Shown in pieces: positions 7,864 to 18,602 of a DNA stretch of 42,427 nt (within the stretch, counting starts at the first letter, position 1; every line of letters starts with the position of its first letter). Source of the stretch: Aquisalinus sp. (GTDB lineage: Bacteria > Pseudomonadota > Alphaproteobacteria > Caulobacterales > Parvularculaceae); contig JALEGJ010000070.1 in NCBI GenBank assembly GCA_022763115.1, positions 1 to 42,427 on the forward strand, given 5' to 3'. The notes beneath the pieces are model-generated. The model had not been told where the DNA came from. It saw nothing but the letters and a program-made list of their open reading frames with translations, and made no database searches. A program made the translations under genes and the position numbers.

Positions 7864-8270
7864 TATGGGTAATGCTGGTGGGCAAGCATCTGTCTGATGA
7901 AATGGCAGATGTCATTTGAGACCATCTTTTTAATTGACATTATACTCTTTTTGTTCTATATGTATTGTGTCGTCATGATTATGGCGGCGTGTCGCGGTGC
8001 GGTTGCTACATCAGTGGCTGGTCGCGGCGGCTCTTTGACATTTTGGATGAGGATTTGTTTGTGCGATTACCTGCCTGTTCAGCAACGGCAAGGGTGATTG
8101 GCAGCAATCAGGGTGAGATCTGCTTATCTCTCGCAAGCCGGAGAGATCGAGACGCCAGACGTGCACCCGGCATATGGGAGGTGACCTCCCGAAGGGGGAG
8201 AGGGCGTGAACAAAAAGTCAAACTGTGGCAGATCATGCTACGCAGCTTTGACCAAGACGTCCCCGGCAAA
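7864..8270. other. 407-bp non-coding stretch with promoter-like and hairpin sequences
   Basis: No convincing gene was found. Short frames exist (for example 7965-8285) but have no family likeness and no ribosome site. The stretch holds a good sigma-70-like promoter at 7934-7962. Several hairpin-forming segments follow: ATCTCTC (8126-8132) with GAGAGAT (8141-8147), and GGGAGG (8176-8181) with CCTCCC (8185-8190). CCTCCC can also pair partly with GGGGGAG (8194-8200). This looks more like a small structured RNA, or the remnant of a mobile ribozyme, than decayed coding DNA. No tmRNA, SRP RNA or RNase P RNA core was recognised. Confidence 0.45.
7934..7962 (+). promoter_or_regulatory. Strong sigma-70-like promoter with no obvious gene downstream
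   Basis: A perfect TTGACA (7934-7939), a 17-bp spacer and TATATG (7957-7962) would start transcription at about 7968. The only coding unit close by on this strand is short and unconvincing, so the product may be a small RNA. The match could also be chance in an AT-rich patch. Confidence 0.45.
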
Positions 8271-10013
8271 TCAGTTGGCAGGTGACTTCTGGTCTTCCGC
8301 CAGTTTCTTCTTCGCCATACTCGTCAGGAGCACATAATCGACCTTGCCGGAACCAAGCGTCGGAATATCATCCACACTGAGGATTTTGCGCGGCACAGCC
8401 AGTTCGGGCACACCATGTGATTGCGCCCAGGAAAGCAGGAGAGAGCGATCCGGGTCCTGACATTCTGTCATCAGGATGATCTGTTCGCCTTTTTTCGGGT
8501 CTGGCAAAATAACCGCCGCGTGCAGGAAGTCCGGCCAGACAACGGAGGCGCAATTCTCCACCACAGCCAGCGAGACCATTTCGCCGCCCAGCTTGGCAAA
8601 GCGCTTCACACGACCACGGATCGACATGTAACCGCCCCCGTCAATGTGAACGATATCGCCCGTGTCGTGCCAACCTTCTTCCAGCGGCACGATGACACCG
8701 GGATTATCCGGCTTGAGATAACCTTTCATCACATTTGGGCCACGCAGGAACAAACGCCCACCACTTGTCAGACCATCAACTGGCTCCAGCCTTGTTTCAA
8801 TACCCGGCAGCAATTTACCAACCGTACCGGGACGAATATCACCGGGCTGGTTCGCCGCCACCACTGGCGCGGCTTCGGTCATGCCGTAGCCTTCCAGCAC
8901 GTTGAAGCCAAAGCGGGAGCGCGCAAGGGCGCGCGTTTCATCTTTCACATGCTCCGCCCCGCAAACCGCATACCGCAAAGAGGATAACGCCCCTTCCCGG
9001 GCAGACTTCAGATAACGATGCAAGAATGTATCCGTGGCAAATATAATCGTGGCACCCGTTTTTCGGATCACTTCCGGCACAATCTTCACGTGAAGGGGCG
9101 ACGGGTACGGCACCAGTTTCTTGCCATCGAGCAGCGGGAACAATGCGCCGGCTGTCAGCCCGTAAGAGTGAAAGATTGGCAGGGGATTGAAAATAATGTC
9201 ATTCGGATCAAGTTCCACATGCTCCTTGATCTGCTCGACATTTGCCACGAGGTTCTGCTGGCTAAGCACCACACCCTTTGGCTCACCTTCCGTACCCGAT
9301 GTAAACAGCACCACACCCGGCTGCTCCGGATCAAGGGGCCGCCGCACCAGTGCCGGGAAAATCGGTCCGACAACGGCACACAGTTTGTCGACGGTCGTGA
9401 GGTTTTCGCGCAAATCTTCAAGGTAGATGATCTCTGCCTTGGTTTTGAGCTCCTCAACCAGGTCTTGCAATTCTGCGAGTTCAATAAATTTGTGTGCTGT
9501 GATGATCGTCTTGATCTTGCCGGTGCGCATGGCCGAAAAAAGATTTTTTGTACCGGCACTGAAATTCAGCATCGCCGGGACACGCCCGTAAACCTGACAG
9601 GCAAGGAACGCGATCACGCCGCCCGCGCTGGTCGGCATCAATACGCCGACATTCTCACCTTTGGCCGTATGCCGACGGAAAGCGCTGCCTAGGGCGAAGA
9701 CACCCTGCAGCAGTTTCTCATACGTGACCGTATTGCCGTCAGCCTCCTCAATCGCAATCGTGTTCTTGTTGACCCGGCTGCGGGTCTTGAGCAGGCGCGC
9801 CAAAACTGTTGTGCGCGACTTTGCGCGGATCTTGCGCTGTGTCTTGCGCGCCTCCTGCGCCCGGCGCTCCTGTGCCGCCTCTTCTTCGCGGCGCTCTGCC
9901 GTCTCGGCAAGGCCGGACTTGTCCTCAGCGACGGGTGCCGCTTCCGGCTTCAGCTTCGCGGTGCTTTGCGGGTCTGCAAGGTCAACTTCAGTCTGGTTCG
10001 TTTCTTCGGTCAT
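8271..10013 (-). CDS. AMP-dependent acyl-CoA / acyl-ACP synthetase (Aas ligase-domain type)
   Basis: A 580-residue adenylate-forming ligase that activates a carboxylic (fatty) acid with ATP and passes it to CoA or acyl carrier protein. Motifs in order: P-loop FTSGTEGEPKGVVLSQ, EGYGMTEAAPV, the ATP-binding Asp in WHDTGDIVHID, and the late lysine in GSGKVDYVLL. The wording around the P-loop is closest to the ligase half of Aas (acyl-ACP synthetase/2-acyl-GPE acyltransferase), but no acyltransferase domain is present. The first about 70 residues are a charged, low-complexity extension (AERREEEAAQERRAQEARK) not usual for the family. The ATG at 10013 is chosen over a TTG at 10052; neither has a strong ribosome site. 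Substrate unknown. It is divergent from the deacetylase gene. Confidence 0.8.
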   Translation of the reverse strand: MTEETNQTEVDLADPQSTAKLKPEAAPVAEDKSGLAETAERREEEAAQERRAQEARKTQRKIRAKSRTTVLARLLKTRSRVNKNTIAIEEADGNTVTYEKLLQGVFALGSAFRRHTAKGENVGVLMPTSAGGVIAFLACQVYGRVPAMLNFSAGTKNLFSAMRTGKIKTIITAHKFIELAELQDLVEELKTKAEIIYLEDLRENLTTVDKLCAVVGPIFPALVRRPLDPEQPGVVLFTSGTEGEPKGVVLSQQNLVANVEQIKEHVELDPNDIIFNPLPIFHSYGLTAGALFPLLDGKKLVPYPSPLHVKIVPEVIRKTGATIIFATDTFLHRYLKSAREGALSSLRYAVCGAEHVKDETRALARSRFGFNVLEGYGMTEAAPVVAANQPGDIRPGTVGKLLPGIETRLEPVDGLTSGGRLFLRGPNVMKGYLKPDNPGVIVPLEEGWHDTGDIVHIDGGGYMSIRGRVKRFAKLGGEMVSLAVVENCASVVWPDFLHAAVILPDPKKGEQIILMTECQDPDRSLLLSWAQSHGVPELAVPRKILSVDDIPTLGSGKVDYVLLTSMAKKKLAEDQKSPAN

Positions 10014-10157
10014 TTTATTGTTTCTATGGTTTTTCAACAGGTTACCCTGCAAAACTTATGTCTGTCGAGATGAGTCTCAAGACCCGGACACAGAATATGA
10101 TGCTGTTAACCATTCGCCAATAAACTTTATGCAACGGATGACTTGGCAGGACGCATC

Positions 10158-11390
10158 ATGAAGTACCGCAAAAAAAATGGGATGAGCCGCCTGACATGGG
10201 CGTGGATCGGCCTTGTTACTGTGGCCGGTGGCACCCTGTTGGCGGTGCGGCTGTTTGGTGCGCATCTTTCTCAACCGGAAGAGACAATTATCACCCTGGA
10301 AGGTGAGCCGGAAACCTATGCCAGAGCCCTGCCGGGACAGGACAATATCGCACCACCGGATATAATGGCTCAGACGGCTATCGCCGTACAGCCTGTCTTC
10401 AGCACAACTGACGAAGAGACGCCACTGCCACAGGTGCAGCGCGCACCTGCCACTCCCGCGCCGACACCGCCGCCAACCCGCACGATCGACACGCCGGAGG
10501 ATGCCGTCGCGCTGGAAGGTGACAGCGCCACGGTGATCAAACTGGCGGACCTGCCCGACAGCTCAACCGCGAGAACAGTCCAGATTGCCAAACCCGTCAT
10601 GGCCGCGCCCAAAGGCGCTGCACCACCAGCCCCTGATCCGGCTCTCAGTATCGCGGGCCAGAACGGCCCTTACCCGACAATCGCGGCGGATGGGCGCACC
10701 TCGGCACGATATTATCGCCGCACATTTGATGACCCCGAGCAGCGACCACGCATCTCCCTCATCGTGGCTGGCCTTGGCCTTTCCACCGGCCTGACCTCCC
10801 AGGCGATCAACGACCTGCCACCGGAAGTCACGCTGGCCTTTGCCCCATACGCAAAGGACCTGCCCCAGTGGTCACGACAGGCTCGCGCCGCCGGGCATGA
10901 ACTGATGCTGGAGATTCCAATGGAGGCAGCGGGTGTAGCCGTCGATGCTCTTGGGCCTGCAGCACTTCTGACCAGCCGCACTGACGCCGAAAACCGGCAG
11001 CGCCTCGACTGGTCTCTCTCCCGGTTTCAGGGCTATTTCGGTGTAACGAATTATCTTGGCGGATCATTCACCGCTGACCGAACGGCAATTGCGCCTGTCT
11101 TTACGACCCTGTCACAAGCCGGATTGGCAATGATCGGGGATAATGAAGCAGATGTCAGCACACTTTCCGCCAGCGGGTTGCCCCGTGCACAAACGGATTT
11201 CCTCTTCAGTGCTATTGAGAACACAGCGGAAATTGATTTTCAGATCATCGAGTCCAAAGCGCAGGAAACAGGCAACGCTCTGGTGAAAATTTATGCGACA
11301 CCGCAATCGCTTGCCCAGATCAGCCTATGGGCAAAGACCCTGCAGGAGCGGGGCATTGTGCTTGCTCCCGCCTCAACGATGCTGCAATAG
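10158..11390 (+). CDS. Divergent polysaccharide deacetylase (YibQ-like)
   Basis: A 410-residue envelope protein with one N-terminal membrane helix (about 13-33), a Pro/Thr-rich linker up to about residue 180, and a C-terminal divergent polysaccharide deacetylase domain (ISLIVAGLGLS, GHELMLEIPMEA, NYLGGSFT, GLAMIGDN). The NodB zinc ligands are not fully kept in this family and the substrate is unknown. The ATG at 10158 has GCAGGA upstream. In E. coli yibQ lies right after envC, and in many alphaproteobacteria this gene follows ctpA, so it belongs to the block at the left end of the window from which accessory DNA now separates it. The rppH start follows 8 bp after its stop. Confidence 0.87.
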   Translation: MKYRKKNGMSRLTWAWIGLVTVAGGTLLAVRLFGAHLSQPEETIITLEGEPETYARALPGQDNIAPPDIMAQTAIAVQPVFSTTDEETPLPQVQRAPATPAPTPPPTRTIDTPEDAVALEGDSATVIKLADLPDSSTARTVQIAKPVMAAPKGAAPPAPDPALSIAGQNGPYPTIAADGRTSARYYRRTFDDPEQRPRISLIVAGLGLSTGLTSQAINDLPPEVTLAFAPYAKDLPQWSRQARAAGHELMLEIPMEAAGVAVDALGPAALLTSRTDAENRQRLDWSLSRFQGYFGVTNYLGGSFTADRTAIAPVFTTLSQAGLAMIGDNEADVSTLSASGLPRAQTDFLFSAIENTAEIDFQIIESKAQETGNALVKIYATPQSLAQISLWAKTLQERGIVLAPASTMLQ

Positions 11391-11398
11391 CAGACCTT

Positions 11399-11902
11399 AT
11401 GAAGCAGCCTGATTATCTTGATAAATTTAGACCCAATGTAGGGATATGCCTGTTCAACAAGCGCGGCCAGGTCTGGCTTGGGCACCGTGTTGATACGGAC
11501 AGCGACTACGCCTGGCAGATGCCGCAGGGTGGAATGGACGCCGGTGAGTCGGCGCAAGAAGCCGCCTTCCGCGAATTATACGAGGAAACCGGAGTGAAAT
11601 CCGTGCATCTTCTGACCAGCACACCCGGCTGGCTGATCTATGAATTTCCCGAAAATTACCGCAACCGGAAGAAAAAGAAGTGGCTGGGCCAAAGGCAGAA
11701 ATGGTTCGCCATGTTGTTTCATGGCGACGATAGCGAAGTCGATCTGGCCGCACACGAAGAGCAGGAATTTTCTGAATGGCGCTGGGGTGACCTGTCGGAA
11801 ATTCCGGACCTGATCATCCCTTTCAAAGCCGGCGTTTATGCAGAACTGGTTGAAGCCTTCCAGCCGCTATCCGATTGGCTGCGGAAAACCAATCTTGAAT
11901 AG
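11399..11902 (+). CDS. rppH: RNA pyrophosphohydrolase RppH (Nudix)
   Basis: A 167-residue Nudix hydrolase that removes pyrophosphate from the 5' triphosphate of mRNA and so starts its decay. The Nudix box spans residues 44-66, with E50, the REL at 58-60 and the metal-binding EE at 62-63. The N-terminal YRPNVGI-like start (FRPNVGICLFN) and the WQMPQGG stretch are typical of RppH. The ATG at 11399 lies 8 bp after the deacetylase stop. The gene converges on atpC with only 9 bp between the stop codons and no visible terminator, so read-through transcripts from both sides are likely. Confidence 0.94.
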   Translation: MKQPDYLDKFRPNVGICLFNKRGQVWLGHRVDTDSDYAWQMPQGGMDAGESAQEAAFRELYEETGVKSVHLLTSTPGWLIYEFPENYRNRKKKKWLGQRQKWFAMLFHGDDSEVDLAAHEEQEFSEWRWGDLSEIPDLIIPFKAGVYAELVEAFQPLSDWLRKTNLE

Positions 11903-11911
11903 ATAAGACCG

Positions 11912-12295
11912 TTAAACACGACCCAGCACTTCAATAGCCCGTTGGGCCGCAAGGTTTTCTTCAGGTGTTTGTGCCGCTTGCAGATCATTGTTTGCCGCAT
12001 TTTTCTGCTCACCGAGCAAATCACCTTTCAGGTCTTCTACGCGGATAGCCTCCTCGGCCAGGACTGTCAGGCCTTCCGGTGTCACGTCGGCAAAGCCGCC
12101 ACGCACAAAAATACGATCTTCTGTAGTACCGTCTTTCACGACTACGATGCCAGGCAACATGGTGGACATCATCGGTGCGTGCTTTGCAAATACCTCAAAG
12201 TCACCATCTGCACCTGGCACAACAACCTGATCGACATCACGGGCCACGAGTTCACGCTCCGGGCTCACAAGACTGAATTTCAATTTCTCTGCCAT
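11912..12295 (-). CDS. atpC: ATP synthase F1 epsilon subunit
   Basis: A 127-residue central-stalk subunit of the F1 sector that couples rotation to catalysis. The N-terminal beta-sandwich is clear (KFSLVSPERELVARDVDQVV, VPGADGDFEVFAKHAPMMS). The C-terminal helical part is short, as in many alphaproteobacteria. It is the last gene of the operon and starts 8 bp after the lipoprotein gene rather than directly after atpD. Confidence 0.95.
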   Translation of the reverse strand: MAEKLKFSLVSPERELVARDVDQVVVPGADGDFEVFAKHAPMMSTMLPGIVVVKDGTTEDRIFVRGGFADVTPEGLTVLAEEAIRVEDLKGDLLGEQKNAANNDLQAAQTPEENLAAQRAIEVLGRV

Positions 12296-12303
12296 GACTT
12301 CTT

Positions 12304-12818
12304 TTAATCCTCGGTATTCACAGCGCTGCCAGACAACAGCGTAAATTTGAGCGCATAGGTCTGTTGTGCATCATTGCCGACAAACGCAATATGCTCAGGC
12401 GCGTTCGCCCCGTATCTGTCGCTGAAATCGGCAATCTCGACCTCAGCCAGATATTTGAGTTCACTGTAACTGCCCCTGACGGCAATGACCGAACATTCTG
12501 ATTCACGATCATTAATGGCAACCAGAACTGGCGCTGAAGTGAAGATCGCGTTGAAAAACACCTCGTCAGGGCTTGTCCGATACTGCTCACCGGCACTGTC
12601 GAATGGCCTGAAGCCGCGCATCTCAGCGAGCGCTGCATGTGAAATATTGCGTTCAAGAGAGCTGAAACAAATATCGCGAACAGCGGTGACGAAAACCTCC
12701 TGTGGCGGAATAGTTGGCAGTGACGGCGCTGTACTGCGCGCAACGAAACCACCACTCCCACAAGCGGCAATCATGGCGGCAGCCATGATCGTAAGAAAAG
12801 TCTGCCGCCACAGTTTCA

Positions 12819-12819
<1 letters not shown>
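12304..12819 (-). CDS. Predicted lipoprotein encoded inside the ATP synthase operon
   Basis: A 171-residue protein of no family I recognise. It begins with a lipoprotein signal: positively charged MKLWRQ, a hydrophobic core, and the lipobox IAAC with the lipidated Cys at residue 20. Two further cysteines (51 and 109) could form a disulphide in the periplasm. Its ATG shares one base with the atpD stop (TGATG), and atpC starts 8 bp after its stop, so it must be co-transcribed and probably translationally coupled. All neighbours are F1 subunits in the cytoplasm, whereas this product should sit in an envelope membrane, so a direct role in F1 is doubtful. It may be an accidental passenger or an accessory factor. 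Confidence 0.82.
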
Positions 12820-14267
<1,448 letters not shown>

Positions 14268-14304
14268 TTACATTTCGTGGCTGCCAGAACAGCCGCTCAA
14301 ATTC

Positions 14305-15186
14305 TTACACACTCTCTGCGCCAGCGATGATCTCGATCAACTCGGTCGTAATCTTCGCCTGACGGGCCCGGTTGAATTGCAATGTCAGATCATCAATCAT
14401 CTCACCAGCATTTCGCGTCGCATTATCCATGGCAGTCATGGATGCGGCCTGCTCTGAAGCAGCATTCTCCAGCAGTGCCCGGAACACCTGCACCGCTACG
14501 TAACGCGGCAGCAATGTCTTGAGGATTTCCTCCTCATCCGGCTCATACTCATAGATGGCGCCAGCAAGGTCTGGCAGTTCGGCATTTTCAGGTGCCTTGG
14601 CTGGAATAACCTGAATTTCTGTGGGCACCTGCGTCAGCACGTTCTTGAACTTGCCAAAGAACAGATGCGCGATATCAAACTCACCAGCTTCGAAACGTGC
14701 CAGCACATCGTCTGCGATTTCCTTGGCGTTGGCAAAACCGACTTTCTTGACCTCGGACAATTCGACAGTCTTGATAATGAGCTCACCGTAAAGACGCTTC
14801 AACTGGTCACGGCCCTTCTTGCCGATACAGATGATCTTTACTGTCTTGCCTTCACCTTGCAGGCGGACAATTGCCTCGCGCGCCTTACGCACGATATTGG
14901 TGTTGAAAGCACCACACAGGCCGCGATCAGCCGTCGCAACAATCAGAAGGTTGACTTTATCAGAACCAGTGCCCGCCAGCAGCTTCGGTGCGTTGGAGAG
15001 GTCACCCACGCCGGAAGCAAGGTTTGCAAGAACAGCTTCCATACGCTCAGCGTACGGACGTGCCATGGTCGCAGCTTCTTCTGCCTTGCGCAGCTTTGCT
15101 GCCGCAACCATTTGCTTGGCCTTGGTGATCTTCTGCGTCGACTTGACCGACCGGATCCGGAGTTTCAGTTCGTTGAGGTTCGCCAT
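14305..15186 (-). CDS. atpG: ATP synthase F1 gamma subunit
   Basis: A 293-residue rotor shaft of F1. The N-terminal helix (LKLRIRSVKSTQKITKAKQM), the central ADRGLCGAFNTNI and the C-terminal helix (RARQAKITTELIEIIAGAE) are the conserved parts that form the coiled coil inside the alpha3-beta3 ring. It starts 9 bp after atpA and is read as part of the same transcript. Confidence 0.98.
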   Translation of the reverse strand: MANLNELKLRIRSVKSTQKITKAKQMVAAAKLRKAEEAATMARPYAERMEAVLANLASGVGDLSNAPKLLAGTGSDKVNLLIVATADRGLCGAFNTNIVRKAREAIVRLQGEGKTVKIICIGKKGRDQLKRLYGELIIKTVELSEVKKVGFANAKEIADDVLARFEAGEFDIAHLFFGKFKNVLTQVPTEIQVIPAKAPENAELPDLAGAIYEYEPDEEEILKTLLPRYVAVQVFRALLENAASEQAASMTAMDNATRNAGEMIDDLTLQFNRARQAKITTELIEIIAGAESV

Positions 15187-15195
15187 CTGGCTTCC

Positions 15196-16734
<1,539 letters not shown>

Positions 16735-17295
16735 CTACGCCTCTTTCATGGACATTTTGAGTTGTGTGAGTTTGGTGCGCAGGGAGGTGTCCACCATCCG
16801 CGACCCGACCTTGACGACAAGCCCGCCAAGCAGGCTTTCATCTGTTCTGGTTTCGAGATTAACAGCTTTGCCAACACTGGTTTCAATTTCAGCGCGCAAG
16901 CGCTTGATCTGGTCGTCCGTGAGCGGAACAGCTGTAACGGCCTCGGCGCTGACTTCACCACGCGCATCAGCTGCCAGTTTCCTGAATGCCTTGATCATGG
17001 CGGGCAGCGCAAACAGACGGCCATTATGGGCCATCAGACCTGCCACATTGCGAATGATCTGATGCGCCTTGCCAGCTTCAAGCAGGCTGATAATTGCTTT
17101 TTGCTGATCTTCCCGGCCAAACAGGGGATTCGTGATGAGATTCTGCAAATCCTCTGACTGGTCAATCGCCGCAGAGAGATCAATGAGATCCTTCTCCACG
17201 GCATCAAGGTTTTTTTCGTCCGACGCGAGATCAAACAGGGCTGCCGCGTACCGCCCACCTATCTCTGCTCCGGCTGAACTTGTCTTGCCTGCCAT
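16735..17295 (-). CDS. atpH: ATP synthase F1 delta subunit
   Basis: A 186-residue peripheral-stalk subunit that joins F1 to the F0 b subunits. The N-terminal helical bundle (GRYAAALFDLASDEKNLD), the central RLFALPAMIKAFRKLA and the C-terminal LGGLVVKVGSRMVDTSLRTK are typical of OSCP/delta. It is the first gene of the operon, so the operon promoter should lie in the gap between 17296 and 17694. Confidence 0.96.
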   Translation of the reverse strand: MAGKTSSAGAEIGGRYAAALFDLASDEKNLDAVEKDLIDLSAAIDQSEDLQNLITNPLFGREDQQKAIISLLEAGKAHQIIRNVAGLMAHNGRLFALPAMIKAFRKLAADARGEVSAEAVTAVPLTDDQIKRLRAEIETSVGKAVNLETRTDESLLGGLVVKVGSRMVDTSLRTKLTQLKMSMKEA

Positions 17296-17694
17296 AGTTT
17301 ATTTCGTCCAATCGCGACCGGGCTGGCCGCATCGTCATTCATTTAGTGTTGGTGTGCGCCAGAAGAAAGCGCACCGGGCAAATTTCGACGCTTTGTTTCC
17401 GAAGGCGCCATAGCGGCATAACCCTTTGAAACATAACACCTTTCAAAAACGCGGCCCTGCCGGTCGGCAACGCCGCGTCTCAATTTCCGGCGGGGTCTAG
17501 CACGGGTTATCATGGGGGGCAACTGCCCTTTGCTGCACTGCGATGGAATGTGCTGTCTTTACCAAGGCGAACCCGCGCCAGCCCGGCCAAACATTAACTT
17601 TTGGCTGTGCCGGGTGCTTGCAGCTTGTCAGCTTTTATCTGTCGCGATAGCCTGCCATTCATTGGGGCATAATATACTTCGAGGGGCTGGCGGA
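17296..17694. other. 399-bp divergent control region between atpH and the ABC ATPase gene
   Basis: No gene was found. The region must hold the promoter of the leftward atp operon and probably that of the rightward ABC genes. A perfect 7-bp inverted repeat, TTTGAAA (17425-17431) with TTTCAAA (17441-17447), lies about 130 bp before atpH. On the right, TATACT (17673-17678) could be a -10 for the ABC operon, but no good -35 goes with it. A GAGGGG ribosome site precedes the ATG at 17695. Confidence 0.5.
17425..17447. promoter_or_regulatory. Inverted repeat upstream of the atp operon (possible operator)
   Basis: TTTGAAA, a 9-bp spacer and TTTCAAA form a perfect dyad. The centre-to-centre spacing of 16 bp suits a dimeric DNA-binding protein. 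It may also form part of a promoter on the minus strand (TTGAAA as a -35 with a weak -10). No regulator can be named. Confidence 0.35.
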
Positions 17695-18588
17695 ATGCTT
17701 GAAATTTCCGGACTGACTAAGACCTATGGAAATGGTGTACGCGCACTGGACGGGGTCAACATTTCTATTCCCAAGGGCATGTATGGCCTGCTCGGGCCCA
17801 ATGGGGCCGGCAAATCCACACTTATGCGAACGATCGCGACACTGCAAAAGCCCGATGCCGGGGCCATCAGCTTTGACGGCTTGAATGTTTTGCAGAACCC
17901 GGAAGGGCTGCGCCAGAAACTTGGCTATCTGCCACAGGATTTCGGCGTTTACCCGCGCATTTCCGCCATGGCCCTGCTGGATCATCTGGCCGCGCTGAAA
18001 GGCATTACCAACGCCAGGCAACGCAAGGAACTGGTGCTGGAATTGCTGCGCCAGACCAATCTGTATGATGTGCGCAAGAAAGCACCATCCAGCTATTCCG
18101 GCGGGATGCGCCAGCGCTTCGGCATTGCCCAGGCGCTGATCGGCGACCCCAAACTGATTATTGTTGACGAGCCGACTGCAGGGCTGGACCCGGAAGAACG
18201 CAACCGTTTCCATAATCTCCTGTCCGAGATTGGCGAAAATGTTGTGGTGATCCTCTCAACCCATATCGTGGAAGATGTGGCTGACCTTTGCCAGCGGATG
18301 GCGATCATGAACAAGGGACGGATCATGATTGAGGGCACACCAGCCGAATGGGTCGCCGATGTTGACGGAAATATCTGGCGGAAAGTTATCAAGAAAGCTG
18401 ACCTGCCATCCTATCAGGACCGCTATGCAGTGATCTCTACCCGCCTGATGTCCGGCAACACGGTGATCCATGTCTTCTCGGAAAGTGATCCTGGCGACGG
18501 CTTTGAGCAGGTGCCGGCGACGCTGGAGGATGTCTATTTCGCGATCATCCGCGGCGCCATTGAACCTGTTGCCCCGACGGGCCGCTGA
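17695..18588 (+). CDS. ABC transporter ATP-binding protein
   Basis: A 297-residue nucleotide-binding subunit of an ABC-2-type exporter. Walker A is GPNGAGKS (34-41), the signature is SGGMR (135-139), Walker B is LIIVDE (154-159), and the switch histidine lies in LSTHIVEDV. A C-terminal extension of about 80 residues follows the core. The ATG at 17695 is chosen because the ABC domain starts there with MLEISGLTKTYG and GAGGGG lies upstream; the longer frame has no likeness to the family. The partner membrane protein starts 14 bp after the stop, so the two form one operon. Substrate unknown. Confidence 0.92.
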   Translation: MLEISGLTKTYGNGVRALDGVNISIPKGMYGLLGPNGAGKSTLMRTIATLQKPDAGAISFDGLNVLQNPEGLRQKLGYLPQDFGVYPRISAMALLDHLAALKGITNARQRKELVLELLRQTNLYDVRKKAPSSYSGGMRQRFGIAQALIGDPKLIIVDEPTAGLDPEERNRFHNLLSEIGENVVVILSTHIVEDVADLCQRMAIMNKGRIMIEGTPAEWVADVDGNIWRKVIKKADLPSYQDRYAVISTRLMSGNTVIHVFSESDPGDGFEQVPATLEDVYFAIIRGAIEPVAPTGR

Positions 18589-18602
18589 GGCGGGAGACAC
18601 CC

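Noticed and set aside
7864..8270. tmRNA, SRP RNA or RNase P RNA in the gap after the IS element
   Set aside because: None of the conserved cores of these RNAs is present.
7965..8285. 106-codon frame in the non-coding stretch after the IS element
   Set aside because: Rich in Arg and Cys with no family match and no ribosome site; it runs into the end of the acyl synthetase gene. The region looks more like structured RNA.
8421..9692. Plus-strand frames opposite the acyl synthetase gene
   Set aside because: The minus-strand gene explains the codon pattern and carries all the ligase motifs.
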